Of a stretch of 64,000 nt of DNA, positions 9,122 through 18,603 are shown piece after piece. The number at the start of each line of letters is the position of its first letter. The stretch's first letter is position 1. The DNA is from Kibdelosporangium sp. MJ126-NF4. Its GTDB lineage: Bacteria > Actinomycetota > Actinomycetes > Mycobacteriales > Pseudonocardiaceae. Below the pieces are notes generated by a model. It ran no database searches, was not told the DNA's origin, and saw nothing but the letters and a program-made list of their open reading frames with translations. Position numbers and translations under genes: made by a program. The DNA is taken from assembly GCF_000826545.1 (NCBI RefSeq), contig NZ_CDME01000016.1:552960-616959 (forward strand), in the 5' to 3' direction.

Positions 9122-9856
9122 TCACATCTTGTCGTACTGCTTCATCATGACCAACGTGGTGAGCTTCATCGAGCTCTCCCCAGCGGCGGACGGCACACCG
9201 AACCGCTTGTTCACCAGACGGTCGAAGCCGTGGCATCCGCGCGCCTTCGGCACCGCGTACTCCTTGTCCTCCATGGTGAACCTGGCAACCGGCGGGTTAG
9301 TGGAGATCACGTCGGGGCCGCTTGTCCTGAGCGGCTTGAACTTGACCGGGTCCTTGTCGTCGCCGATCGTGCACGAGCCGGGCAGCAGCGGGGAGATGAC
9401 CCGCACCTTCAGGTGCTGCTCCCCCATCCGGTTGCCGTCCGACTGGAAGTCGGCGAATCCGGCGTACTCGATGCGCATGTCCATGCGCAGCAACGGATTG
9501 TGCTGGTCCAAGCCAGGGATGCCGAGCAGGCCGTCCGGCACCCGGGTCGGTTCGGCCCGCAGCGAGCCGAAGACCTGCGCGGGCTTGCCGTTCAGCGGTC
9601 CCTCCGCGAACACCAGCCGCATGGCACCCGTCGGCTGCTCGGCAAGATCACCGATCTTGATGGTGCCGCTGGACTGCAGGACCTCGCAGCGCCACTGTGC
9701 CGGGACCGCGCCTGCCGGGATCGCCGGGCAGTCACCGAAGTCGAACGGCGGCAGTGGGTCTGCCGACGCCGTCTGGGATAACGAAGCCAGCCCCAGTGCC
9801 GTCACGCCCGCCAGCGCGACGACGGCAGCGCGGCGGGGAAATCTCGATCTCGTCAT
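9122..9856 (-). CDS. Exported protein of unknown function
   Basis: A 244-residue protein with a clear Sec signal (MTRSRFPRRAAVVALAGV... cleavage around TASA-DP). The mature part is mostly beta-like with four cysteines (DFGDCPAIPAG, WRCEVL, GSCTIGDD, ARGCHGFD) that could form two disulfides, which suits an extracellular protein. I do not recognise a family; similar small exported proteins occur in actinomycetes. It is transcribed alone, away from the divergent FAD gene. Confidence 0.75.
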   Translation of the reverse strand: MTRSRFPRRAAVVALAGVTALGLASLSQTASADPLPPFDFGDCPAIPAGAVPAQWRCEVLQSSGTIKIGDLAEQPTGAMRLVFAEGPLNGKPAQVFGSLRAEPTRVPDGLLGIPGLDQHNPLLRMDMRIEYAGFADFQSDGNRMGEQHLKVRVISPLLPGSCTIGDDKDPVKFKPLRTSGPDVISTNPPVARFTMEDKEYAVPKARGCHGFDRLVNKRFGVPSAAGESSMKLTTLVMMKQYDKM

Positions 9857-9948
9857 GCCTGAGAGGCTTCCGTGTCCCGCCGTTCGGGTGATCCGGCAAA
9901 CTCCCTGACATTGCCCTGAGTCAACCCTGACCGAAAAACGTTGTCACA

Positions 9949-11784
9949 GTGGACTCAGTGGTCACAACGGGGACTTCGACTGGCACGATTGTCCGGGTGC
10001 GCACCACCGATCGGTCCCGAAGAGTGGTCATCGTCGGAGCGGGTCTGGCAGGCACTGCCACCGCTGTCCGTCTCCTCCAGTTCGCCAGGGAGCCCCTCCA
10101 GGTCGTCCTGGTCGAGCAACGCCCGGAACACCGCAGCGCGGGCGTTGCCTACCACCGGGAAGGCAACCCCTGGCAGCACGTCTTCAACATCCAGGCCGGT
10201 CGCATGTCGATGTTCCGTGAGGACGTCGACGACTTCGTGGCATGGGCCAACACCGAGGCCGACCGGGCGGACTGGCCGCCGGAGTGGAACGGTGTCACGT
10301 TCACCGAGTCCGGGCCCGCGCCCCGCCGCGTCTACGCCGACTACCTGGCCGACCGCCTCGCCGCCGCGGCACGGGAAGCAGCGGACGGCGTGACGCTGCT
10401 CGAAGTCGACGGCGAGGTCGTCGACGTGACCGGGCACGACAGCCGCGCACACGTCGTCATCGACACTGAGGACAGTCAGGTCACGCTGGCCGCCGACCAC
10501 GTGGTGATCGCCACCGGCCTGCAGGAGCGGGATCTCCCGTTCGCAACCGACGTCATGGACCATCCGGCGTTCGTCCGGCACCCCTACTCCGAGGCCGGTG
10601 TGGAACGGATTCTCGGTGTCGGGCAGGACGCTGTCGTCGCGATCGTCGGCTCCCTGCTCAGCGCGTACGACTCCGCCGCGCTGCTGCTGCGGCGCGGCCA
10701 CACCGGCAAGATCTACATGATCTCCCGGTCCGGGCTGACACTGCGGACCTATCCCGCCGACCACCGGCACCGGGTGCTCAGCCTGCCCGCTCCGCGCCTG
10801 CGCACCGACAGCTACGAAGGCCGCGAAGACCTCGTGCGGCGCCTCAGGGACGAGTGGGAACGAGCGTGCGCCATGGTCGTCAGGGAACACCCTGATGTGG
10901 CGCAGGCGGTAGTGACGGAGCGCGTCGCCAAGTCGTGGGAGCCACACCTGCCCGAGGTGCTGGCCCGTGTCCCGTCGGCAGACCTGCGTGCGCTGCTGGA
11001 CAGTCACACGAGCCTGCTGGCCACTCTGCGGGTGGGCGCGGTCGCGTACACGACCGAGATCGTCGACGCGGCGTTGCGGGACGGCGGCGGGATCACCCTC
11101 GTCACCGGGAAAATCGACCGGATCACCGGGACAGTGGCCGGAAGGCTGGCTGTGTCCGTGGCCGAGTCGACCATCGACGCGGACCTGGTGATCGCGAACT
11201 TCGGGCGGGAACCGGACTACGAACGGGTCAGGTCCCCGCTCTGGCAGAACCTCCTGCGCGAGAAGACCGCCGTGGCGCACCGCCGCACCGGGCGCGGGGT
11301 GGAGGTGGACGAGACCGGCGCCCTACTCGGGCCGGACGGCGTGGCCTCCGGCCCGATCTCCGTGGTCGGCGGGCCGCGTGAAGGCGACGAGATCGTGCGG
11401 TACGGCCGGTTGGGTGCGTTCTCGTTCAACCTCGCCGCGATCAAGAACCACTCGGTGGGCGTCGCCGCGACCATCCTGTGCCGGTTGGAGTCCTGCTACG
11501 ACGACCAAGCCGACGACGTGATCCCGGCGCTGGACGACGCAGCACGGGAGTCGTTCACGTACTCGGTCGCGCTCGACGTCCACCGAATGGCGGCTCGGCA
11601 CAACCCGACCCGTCAGGCGCTGACGCGGCGGCTGGAGGAAAGCCTTGCGGCCGTTCACGACGCCATGCCGGTTGCGGTGACGGCCGAAGCGCTGCGGTAC
11701 GCCGTGAACACGGTGGCCGTGACCAGGCTCAACGATTTGTCCGTGACGCCACGGGACCTCCGTTCCGAGCTGGGACTGGTGTAG
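9949..11784 (+). CDS. FAD/NAD(P)-binding protein
   Basis: A 611-residue protein with a Rossmann dinucleotide motif VVIVGAGLAGTATAV at about 26-40, then HVFNIQAGRMSMF and a second nucleotide region, as in the FAD-NAD(P)-binding (NAD_binding_9) family. These are probable flavin oxidoreductases or monooxygenase-like enzymes without a fixed reaction. The GTG at 9949 has no clear ribosome site; GTG 9997 is an alternative start. A gene for a PEP-transfer-domain protein follows 60 bases downstream, so they may form an operon. Substrate unknown. Confidence 0.8.
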   Translation: MDSVVTTGTSTGTIVRVRTTDRSRRVVIVGAGLAGTATAVRLLQFAREPLQVVLVEQRPEHRSAGVAYHREGNPWQHVFNIQAGRMSMFREDVDDFVAWANTEADRADWPPEWNGVTFTESGPAPRRVYADYLADRLAAAAREAADGVTLLEVDGEVVDVTGHDSRAHVVIDTEDSQVTLAADHVVIATGLQERDLPFATDVMDHPAFVRHPYSEAGVERILGVGQDAVVAIVGSLLSAYDSAALLLRRGHTGKIYMISRSGLTLRTYPADHRHRVLSLPAPRLRTDSYEGREDLVRRLRDEWERACAMVVREHPDVAQAVVTERVAKSWEPHLPEVLARVPSADLRALLDSHTSLLATLRVGAVAYTTEIVDAALRDGGGITLVTGKIDRITGTVAGRLAVSVAESTIDADLVIANFGREPDYERVRSPLWQNLLREKTAVAHRRTGRGVEVDETGALLGPDGVASGPISVVGGPREGDEIVRYGRLGAFSFNLAAIKNHSVGVAATILCRLESCYDDQADDVIPALDDAARESFTYSVALDVHRMAARHNPTRQALTRRLEESLAAVHDAMPVAVTAEALRYAVNTVAVTRLNDLSVTPRDLRSELGLV

Positions 11785-11844
11785 GGAGATCATGTCGCAC
11801 GCGAGAAGATGCGTGGCGGGCCGAACGGCTGCGAATCTCGAGGC

Positions 11845-13065
11845 ATGCGCCTTCGCGAAGTGCCAGGGGTGGTTCTCGTCGGCTCGTACCCGGCGAGTGT
11901 CCAAGGCGTCTGCAACCGCACCAGAACACCGGTCGACGGCGGCATTCTGGTGGTGGACACGCTCGGCCCCGACCTCTACGACGCCATCGTCACCTCCTCG
12001 GCCGTGATCTGCGCGCGCGGCGGGCAGACCGGTCACATGCAGTCCCTGTGCCGTTCACGGGGAATCCCCGTCCTGCGCGTCGCGGAGGTCGCGTTGGGCG
12101 CGCTCGTCGGCGAGGTCACCGTCCGGCTCGACCGCCAGTCGGTCATCCTCGGCGAGACCGGGCCCGAACCACGGCCGTCGGCCGGTCCCGCGGTCGAGTT
12201 CGGTGGCATCGAGTCGGTCTGCGTGGTCGTCTCCGCCGCGTCGGACATCCAGTCCACGAACGCGCTTTCGCCGCGTGTCGAGCAGGTGGACTGCTTCTTC
12301 ATCCGTGAGGAGTTCGTCTGCTTCGCGGCGAACCTGAGCCCCATCGACGCGCTCCGGTCGGGCGTGGCCGAAGCCGAACGCTACGGTCAGGCCATCGCGT
12401 CGGAACTGTGCGCGATGGCCAAGGAACTCCTCCCCGGCCAACGGCTCGTGATGCGGCTGCTCGACCTCCGGTCGGACGACGCCGCCGGGATCACCACCGG
12501 GACCGAGGTGGACGACGAACCCAACCCGGAACTCGGCCTGCACGGAGCCCGGTGGCTGCTCGCGGAGACCCACTACCCGCACGCGTTCCGGGCGATCCGC
12601 GCCCACCTGGCGGAACGCCTCGGCACCGACGCGGACCGGCTGAGCTTCGCCGTGCCGTTCATCAACGACCAGTCCGAGTTCCTGCGCCTGCGGCAGCACC
12701 TCGGCCTGACCGACGAGACAGCACTGGGCGTCTTCGTCGAGACACCGGCGGCCGTGTACTCCGCGGCGGAGTTCGGCGCGGCGGGAGCCAGCGAACTGTT
12801 CGTCGGCACCAAGGACCTGATCCAGTTCTACCTCGCGGCCGACCGGGGCAACCACTTGGTCGCGTCCTCCTACCAGACACGGCATCCGGCTGTTCTGGCC
12901 GCACTGCGCCAAGTCGTGGAGTCGAGCGGCGACACAGGCGTGCCGGTGCACGTGTTCGCGCTGGGCGCGGACGTGCACCACTACGCCCACCACCTCCCGG
13001 CCCGTCGGCTGATGATGTGCACCGCGGAGCTCCACCAGGTGGCCGGATCCCTGCTCAGTCGATGA
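11845..13065 (+). CDS. PEP-utilising enzyme-like protein (mobile His domain plus PEP-binding barrel)
   Basis: Start taken at ATG 11845, preceded by CGAGG; ATG 11809 in frame would add 12 residues. The 406-residue protein begins with the swivelling phosphohistidine domain: ARGGQTGHMQSLCRSRGIPVLRV keeps the phospho-acceptor His64 in the G-G-x-x-x-H pattern. The C-terminal ~230 residues match the PEP-binding TIM barrel of enzyme I/PPDK, including GTKDLIQFYLAADR. The N-terminal HPr-binding or ATP-grasp part of known relatives is missing, so this is a shortened enzyme I-like protein. It may transfer phosphate from PEP to an unknown partner. Next to the FAD/NAD(P) protein. Confidence 0.72.
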   Translation: MRLREVPGVVLVGSYPASVQGVCNRTRTPVDGGILVVDTLGPDLYDAIVTSSAVICARGGQTGHMQSLCRSRGIPVLRVAEVALGALVGEVTVRLDRQSVILGETGPEPRPSAGPAVEFGGIESVCVVVSAASDIQSTNALSPRVEQVDCFFIREEFVCFAANLSPIDALRSGVAEAERYGQAIASELCAMAKELLPGQRLVMRLLDLRSDDAAGITTGTEVDDEPNPELGLHGARWLLAETHYPHAFRAIRAHLAERLGTDADRLSFAVPFINDQSEFLRLRQHLGLTDETALGVFVETPAAVYSAAEFGAAGASELFVGTKDLIQFYLAADRGNHLVASSYQTRHPAVLAALRQVVESSGDTGVPVHVFALGADVHHYAHHLPARRLMMCTAELHQVAGSLLSR

Positions 13066-13915
13066 CCTCGACGGCGATCCGGGTGAACGACCGGGTCAAC
13101 GGGCTCTCCCGAGCCGTCAGCCAGGCGACGACAAGGGGACTCGGTGCCATGTCGGTCAGCGGCGCGCAGACCAGCCCGTCGGGAAGGCCGTGGCTGAGCG
13201 GTGCGATGCCGACGTAGCCGTTCCACAGGACAGCCTGCATGCACTCGTTGACGGTACGCACCACCGGCCCGGCTGGTCGTTGCCCGACCGGTGTCATCCC
13301 GTTCCAGTAGGTACGCCAGGCCGGGTCGGTGCCGTCCGGCAACTGGAACCAGGGACGGTCGACGAGATCGGCCAGACGCAACGGACCGCGCCCAGCGAGC
13401 GGGTCGTCGGCGCGCAGCACGACCCCGACCGGATCGGACCGCAGGACACGTGTGCTGATGCCTGTCTCGTCGAACGGAGTGCGGGTGAGGGCGACGTCGA
13501 CCGTTCCGGTGCGCAGCCCAGTCGTGGGATCGGCGAAGTCCGCCTCACGAAACCGGATCGGCACACCGGGATGCCTGTCCCGGAACGCTGACGCCAGGCG
13601 GGCGCTGACAGCACTGGCGCTGTCGCCGAGCACACCAACGGTGAGCGTGACAGCGCCAGCCGACGCCATCACCCGTGTGCGTACCTGATCGGCCTGGTCC
13701 AGCAGACTGCTGGCTTCCTGGTACAGAGTCTGTCCGGCGACGGTCAGCTCGACACCGGTGGCCGACCGGTGCAGCAGCGTGACGCCCAGGTCGGTCTCCA
13801 ACTGGCGGATGGCACGACTCAGCGGCGGCTGCGTCATGTGCAGCCGTGTGGCGGCGCGCCCGAAATGCCGTTCGTCGGCGACCGCGAGAAAATAGCGGAG
13901 CAACCGCAACTCCAT
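13055..13915 (-). CDS. LysR-family transcriptional regulator
   Basis: A 286-residue protein starting at MELRLLRYFLAVADERHFGRAA, the N-terminal winged helix-turn-helix of LysR regulators, followed by a periplasmic-binding-like effector domain (LTVGVLGDSASAVSARLASAF onward). It is divergent from an MBL-fold hydrolase with an 81-base shared promoter region, the usual arrangement for a LysR target gene. Its 3' end overlaps the convergent PEP-enzyme gene by 11 bases. Confidence 0.92.
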   Translation of the reverse strand: MELRLLRYFLAVADERHFGRAATRLHMTQPPLSRAIRQLETDLGVTLLHRSATGVELTVAGQTLYQEASSLLDQADQVRTRVMASAGAVTLTVGVLGDSASAVSARLASAFRDRHPGVPIRFREADFADPTTGLRTGTVDVALTRTPFDETGISTRVLRSDPVGVVLRADDPLAGRGPLRLADLVDRPWFQLPDGTDPAWRTYWNGMTPVGQRPAGPVVRTVNECMQAVLWNGYVGIAPLSHGLPDGLVCAPLTDMAPSPLVVAWLTARESPLTRSFTRIAVEVID

Positions 13916-13996
13916 GACCAGGAACGATACCCGCAGGGAATCGAGGTTGCGGAGCTGGTGTTGGACGCGAACGCCACCCGGCAGCACAGTCGGGGC

Positions 13997-14884
13997 ATGT
14001 CTTTCGAAGAACCTGTCGTCCAGGTCGGCCACGCCGAGGAACTGGCCAAGGACCTGGTGGTGATCCCCAACCGCGGAGTCGAGCTCGTGCCGAACATCGG
14101 CATCATCGGCGGCGCGCACTCCGTGCTGGTCGTCGAAACCGGCATGGGTCCCCGCAACGCGGAGCAGGTTCTCACCTTCGCCGCCGAGTACGCCCACGGC
14201 CGCAGGCTGTACCTGACCACCACCCACTTCCACCCCGAGCACGCCTTCGGCGCCCAATCCTTCACAGGCGAGGCAACGTACCTGGTCAACGCGGCACAGG
14301 CAGCGGACCTGGCCACCAAAGGGCCGGGCTACCTGGACATGTTCCGAGGCCTCGGCGCACCGATCGCCCGCCAGCTGGAAGGCGTTGAACTGGTCAAACC
14401 GGACATGGTTTACGACGACACCCACGACCTCGACCTGGGCGGCCGGACCGTGCGGATGAGCGCCACAGGACGAGCACACAGCAAGGGCGACCAGGTGGTG
14501 ACCGTCCCCGACGCGGGTGTCCTGTTCACGGGCGACCTGACCGAGGCCGGGCAGTTCTCGATCTTCCCGTGGTTCCCGCCGTATGACGCCGACGTCTCGG
14601 GACTGCGCTGGATCGAGGTGATGAACCGCCTGATCAGCACCGACCCGCGGGTAGTGGTGCCAGGCCACGGCGACGTCTCCGGGCCGGGACTGCTGACCGA
14701 CGTCCGCGACTACCTGGAATCGCTCCGCGACGAGACATGGACACGACGCGACTCGGCCATGTCCGAGGACATCATCGTCGCGGAGGTCAGAGCACTGATG
14801 ATCGAGCAGCATCCACAATGGACAGGTCAGGACTGGATAGACAAGGGCGTCGGCTGCTTCTGCGCCGAGCACACCGTTGGCTAG
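13997..14884 (+). CDS. MBL-fold metallo-hydrolase
   Basis: The 295-residue protein from ATG 13997 (MSFEEPVVQV) carries the metallo-beta-lactamase metal site THFHPEH (His77, His79, Glu81, His82; Glu replaces the usual Asp). Further ligands are GRAHSKGD, FTGDLTE and VVPGHGD. The length fits glyoxalase-II-like or lactonase-like relatives. It probably hydrolyses a small ester or thioester in the cytosol, and is probably controlled by the divergent LysR gene. Longer in-frame starts would run through the LysR coding region and were not used. Confidence 0.85.
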   Translation: MSFEEPVVQVGHAEELAKDLVVIPNRGVELVPNIGIIGGAHSVLVVETGMGPRNAEQVLTFAAEYAHGRRLYLTTTHFHPEHAFGAQSFTGEATYLVNAAQAADLATKGPGYLDMFRGLGAPIARQLEGVELVKPDMVYDDTHDLDLGGRTVRMSATGRAHSKGDQVVTVPDAGVLFTGDLTEAGQFSIFPWFPPYDADVSGLRWIEVMNRLISTDPRVVVPGHGDVSGPGLLTDVRDYLESLRDETWTRRDSAMSEDIIVAEVRALMIEQHPQWTGQDWIDKGVGCFCAEHTVG

Positions 14885-16191
14885 GTCTCGCTCTTGGAGG
14901 GCAGTTCGAAGCCGACCTCCGCGCCACCTCCGGGATGGTTGCTGGCGAACACCCGGCCACCGTGGGCGGTGACGATGTCGTGCACTATGGCCAGTCCGAG
15001 GCCTGATCCCGGTGTGGCGCGGGTGCGATCGGCCCGAAAGAACCGGTCGAACACCGAGGTACGGTCCTCAAGCGCTATGCCTGGCCCGTGGTCGCGCACA
15101 GTCAGCCGACTGCCATGCACGTGAACTTCCACGGGCGCACCAGCCGAGCTGTACTTGGTGGCGTTGTCCAGGAGGTTGTCCACGCAGCGTGCCAGTGCTT
15201 GTGGTCCCGCGCTCACGGGGCGGGCGTTGTCGGCGGTGATGGTGATCGTTCGTCCTGTGCGGCGGCGGAATCGCTGCGCGCAGTCCTCAGCCAACTCCGG
15301 TAGGTCCACCTCGATCGGTGTCTCCGCTGTATGCCGCCCAGCGGCGAGATCGACCAACTCGGCCACCAGCGCGTCCAGTGCGGTGGCTTCCTGGACGAGC
15401 GTGGTCAGCACCTGCGCCTCATCAGCGGGTGGCAGTTTGCCGCGAGCACGCTGCAGCAACTCGGCGCTGCCACGCACTGATGTCAGCGGCGTCCGCAGTT
15501 CGTGGCTGGCGTCCTCGATGAGTCGTTGTTGTTGCGCGCGGGAGAACCGCAACGCGGCAAGCATGGAGTTGAAGCTGCCGGTGAGCTCGCCGACTTCACC
15601 ACGGCCGGCTTCGGGCAGCAGCATGGACAGGTCCTGTGTGGTGGTGATGTGCCGGGTTGCCCTGACCAGACGCTTGATCGGGCGCAGGATCCGCCCGATC
15701 GCCAGCCAGCTCACCAACGCGGCCGCCGCCAGCGCGAGGCCCGCGATCCACGCTGTGCGCCAAGGGAACTCGCGGTCGATGCGGTCGACCTCGGCGTAGC
15801 TCTGGCTGACCATCACCGCGCCGCCACCGGGGCGTGCCTTGGTGAGCACGCCGTAGCTGAGGCCGTTGACCACAATCGTGACCTCTTCCACGCCTTCGCC
15901 GGTGCGGGCGATGGCACGGTCCGAATCGGACACCGGCAGCGGCGTCATGCCCGGGGTCAGCGGCTGGACGCTGCCGTCGGACCGCACCAACTGCTCGGTC
16001 ATGTCAGGTCGGGCGGGCAGTGGCGCGTCGGCGCCGAGCAGCGCGAGCACGGTGTCCGCGCGGTCAGCCAGGCTGCGGTCGATCTGAGCGGCGACCAGTG
16101 GCGACACGTTGTAGTACGAGACCACGACGGTGACCAGGATCGCGGTGACCGCCGCCGTGAGGACGACGGCGGTGAGTCTCGCGCGCAGCAT
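14881..16191 (-). CDS. Sensor histidine kinase (OmpR-type partner)
   Basis: A 436-residue membrane kinase: TM1 about 5-27, an extracytoplasmic sensor of about 115 residues, TM2 about 147-166, a HAMP segment with RILRPIKRLVRATRHI, the HisKA phospho-acceptor DASHELRTPLTSVRG with His230, and an HATPase domain with DNLLDNATKYS, VRDHGPGIA and GSGLGLAIV. It shares a single base with the upstream response regulator stop (TGATG), so the two are translationally coupled. The sensor domain is not recognisable; signal unknown. Its end overlaps the convergent MBL gene by 4 bases. Confidence 0.95.
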   Translation of the reverse strand: MLRARLTAVVLTAAVTAILVTVVVSYYNVSPLVAAQIDRSLADRADTVLALLGADAPLPARPDMTEQLVRSDGSVQPLTPGMTPLPVSDSDRAIARTGEGVEEVTIVVNGLSYGVLTKARPGGGAVMVSQSYAEVDRIDREFPWRTAWIAGLALAAAALVSWLAIGRILRPIKRLVRATRHITTTQDLSMLLPEAGRGEVGELTGSFNSMLAALRFSRAQQQRLIEDASHELRTPLTSVRGSAELLQRARGKLPPADEAQVLTTLVQEATALDALVAELVDLAAGRHTAETPIEVDLPELAEDCAQRFRRRTGRTITITADNARPVSAGPQALARCVDNLLDNATKYSSAGAPVEVHVHGSRLTVRDHGPGIALEDRTSVFDRFFRADRTRATPGSGLGLAIVHDIVTAHGGRVFASNHPGGGAEVGFELPSKSET

Positions 16192-16931
16192 CAGTCCGCC
16201 CGGATCACGTAGCCGACGTTGCGCACGGTGTGGATCAACCGGCTCGCCCCGCCCTGCTCGGTCTTGCGGCGCAGGTATCCGATGTAGACATCCAGCGAAC
16301 GGGACTCGGTGTCGAAGTCGAATCCCCAGATGTGCTCGTAGATCCGGCTGCGGGTGAGCACGACGCGGTGGTTGTGCATCAGCAGCTCCAGCACCTCGAA
16401 CTCGGTCCGGGTGAGGTCGAGGACCTCGACGCCCCTGCGTACCTCACGGGTCGCCGGGTCGAGGACCAGGTCGGCGACGGTCAGTGCCTGACTGTCCGAT
16501 CCGGCCACCGCGGGGTCGGGCGCGCTGCGCCGCAGCAGCGCCCGCAGCCGGGCGAGCAGCTCCTCGGTGTCGAAGGGCTTGGGCAGGTAGTCGTCGGCGC
16601 CCGCGTCCAGACCGGCGACCCGGTCGCCGACCTGGTGGCGTGCGGTGAGCACCAGGATCGGCAACCGGTCGCCGGTGCGGCGCAGCACGCGGCACAGCGA
16701 CAGCCCGTCCATGCGGGGCATCGCCACATCGACCACCGCCAGGTCAGGACGGTCCCCGCTGGCGAGCATCTCGAGCGCCTGCTGGCCGTCGCGGGCCAGC
16801 TGCACCCGGTATCCCTCGAACCGCAGGAGCAGATCCAGGGTGCTGCGCACATTCGGATCGTCCTCGACGACGAGCACCGTCGCTGGGGAGCTGGCGGAAG
16901 TCACCTGCTCATTGTGACCTGCGGTGATCAT
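16191..16931 (-). CDS. OmpR-family response regulator
   Basis: 246 residues from ATG 16931 (GTG 16940 is possible). The receiver domain has the acidic pair VVEDD, the phospho-acceptor Asp68 in [11 protein letters not shown] and the Lys of LPKPFD. The C-terminal winged helix ends with [16 protein letters not shown] and VRNVGYVIR, as in OmpR/PhoB regulators. It is the first gene of the two-component pair with the kinase at 14881-16191. No target operator could be assigned. Confidence 0.95.
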   Translation of the reverse strand: MITAGHNEQVTSASSPATVLVVEDDPNVRSTLDLLLRFEGYRVQLARDGQQALEMLASGDRPDLAVVDVAMPRMDGLSLCRVLRRTGDRLPILVLTARHQVGDRVAGLDAGADDYLPKPFDTEELLARLRALLRRSAPDPAVAGSDSQALTVADLVLDPATREVRRGVEVLDLTRTEFEVLELLMHNHRVVLTRSRIYEHIWGFDFDTESRSLDVYIGYLRRKTEQGGASRLIHTVRNVGYVIRAD

Positions 16932-16949
16932 GGCTGACACGCCCCGCGG

Positions 16950-18470
16950 TCAGGTGGTGACCGGGGCCACGGCGACCGGCGGGACCCTGGGCACGCACGC
17001 CGTGTCGCCGGTCCCGCCGGTGCGGACGAACTGGCTGACGATGCCGACGACGCAGCCACTGGGCTCCAGGTCCGGCACGTGCCCGGTGTTGGGCACCGAG
17101 ATGAAGGTGGACCGGGGGAAGCGCGCCGCGACCCGCTGGCCGTTGGCGTCCGGGGTGATCGCGTCAAGGTCGCCGGACAGCACCAGCACCGGGACGTCCG
17201 GCATCGGCGTGGTCACCTGGTCGGGACGCTGGTGGCCGCTGATCCCCGGCCAGCGGATGCAGGCGTCGCCTCCGTCACGCTGTCCGGCGCTGAAGCCCTC
17301 GGTGCTGAACGCGCCGAGCCCGTTGGGCGCGCCCTTCGCCAGCGCGTCGCGGTACTGCCGCTCCCGCTCGGCGGGGTCGGCGTCCTGCGACCACAGCTGC
17401 GCGTAGTCGTTGCACGCGACCGCGATGTACACGCCGATGTTCTCGTAACCGGGCTCGTCGGTGGCCAGCTTGACGAACTCCCGCAGCGAGCCGTCGTCGC
17501 CGCGGACGGCCTTGTGCAGCGCGGCGGGCAGCATTCCCAGCGGTGTCATCTCCTCCGGTCTGGTGCCAACGCCGCTGGTGGCGGCCTCGAAGACCAGGGT
17601 GGCCAGTTTGGCCTCGTCCAGCACGATCGGCCGCTTGCCGTCGACCGTGATCGGCTGGGTGCGCAGCCGTTGCGCCGTCGTCTTCAGGTCCGCGACGGCG
17701 GTGGTGCCGTCACATTCGCGGCTGCGTTCACAGATGCGCTGCAACGCCAGCGACACGGCTTCGGCGTTCGGACGCTGCAGCCGGTCGAAGTCGTGGGGAT
17801 AGGCGCCGGTGAGCACCATGGACTGCACGTGCTCGGGGTGGCGCTGGGCGTAGATCGGCAGCAAGTAGGTGCCGTAGGAGATGCCGTACGGCACGACCTT
17901 GTCGATACCGAGCTTCGCGCGGACTGCGTCGAAGTCGTCGACCGTGGCGACGGACGTGTACCCGGCGGCCTTCGGGCCGAGCCGCTCGGCGCAGCGGGCC
18001 GCCATCTGCCGCTGTTGCTCCCGGGTGCCCGTCTGGTGTTCCGCCTCGTTCGCCTCGCAGTCCAGCGGGCTGGACACGCCTGTGCCGCGCGGGTCGATCA
18101 GCAGAACGTCGTGGTCGTCGGACAGACCGGCGGAGATCGCCGCCGCCTCGGCGGCGTGCGCGACCAACGGCACCCCGGGGCCGCCGGGGTTCGGCATCAG
18201 CGTGCCCGCGGCGGGCGTGTCGGTGCGGGTACGGCGGACCAGCGCGTAGCCGACGTCGATCGTGCCCAGCTCCGGCTTGCCCTCAACGAGCTGCCGCCGC
18301 ACAGTGCCGCAGTCCACCGCGTGCCCCTGTACGGTCGGGCACCATTTGCCGGTGTCGACGTTCGCGGGCGATTCGGCCGTCGGTGTGCCCTGCCCGCAAC
18401 CCACGACCAGTGCGCCTATGGCGGACGCGGCCAGCACCAGGGCAACGACCGAACGCGTTCCGGAGTGCAT
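16950..18470 (-). CDS. S33/TAP-like alpha/beta-hydrolase lipoprotein
   Basis: A 506-residue exported lipoprotein: a signal peptide ending in the lipobox ALVVGC with Cys25. Then comes an alpha/beta hydrolase with LLNPGGPG-like oxyanion region (LMPNPGGPGVP), IDPRGTGVS, the nucleophile Ser198 in YGISYG, and a C-terminal TAP-like domain with VLVLSGDLDAITP and NTGHV supplying Asp and His. Streptomyces relatives are tripeptidyl aminopeptidases that clip exported proteins. A second intact relative (49319-50917) and a broken one (32116-33118) lie in the same window. Confidence 0.88.
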   Translation of the reverse strand: MHSGTRSVVALVLAASAIGALVVGCGQGTPTAESPANVDTGKWCPTVQGHAVDCGTVRRQLVEGKPELGTIDVGYALVRRTRTDTPAAGTLMPNPGGPGVPLVAHAAEAAAISAGLSDDHDVLLIDPRGTGVSSPLDCEANEAEHQTGTREQQRQMAARCAERLGPKAAGYTSVATVDDFDAVRAKLGIDKVVPYGISYGTYLLPIYAQRHPEHVQSMVLTGAYPHDFDRLQRPNAEAVSLALQRICERSRECDGTTAVADLKTTAQRLRTQPITVDGKRPIVLDEAKLATLVFEAATSGVGTRPEEMTPLGMLPAALHKAVRGDDGSLREFVKLATDEPGYENIGVYIAVACNDYAQLWSQDADPAERERQYRDALAKGAPNGLGAFSTEGFSAGQRDGGDACIRWPGISGHQRPDQVTTPMPDVPVLVLSGDLDAITPDANGQRVAARFPRSTFISVPNTGHVPDLEPSGCVVGIVSQFVRTGGTGDTACVPRVPPVAVAPVTT

Positions 18471-18603
18471 CTCGTGTGTCCCTTCCCTCTGTCACCGGGT
18501 GATGTCCCAGCGACTGAGGGAATCGTCGACCGGCCGCCGCAAAGGCAGGTCAACCCAACGGCAAAGCCACGTAAGAATCAGGACCCCGTCACGCTGTCAG
18601 GGG

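Noticed and set aside
13055..14872. A very long - strand frame across the LysR and MBL genes
   Set aside because: It results from high-GC codon bias opposite the MBL gene; only the LysR part (13055-13915) has family features.
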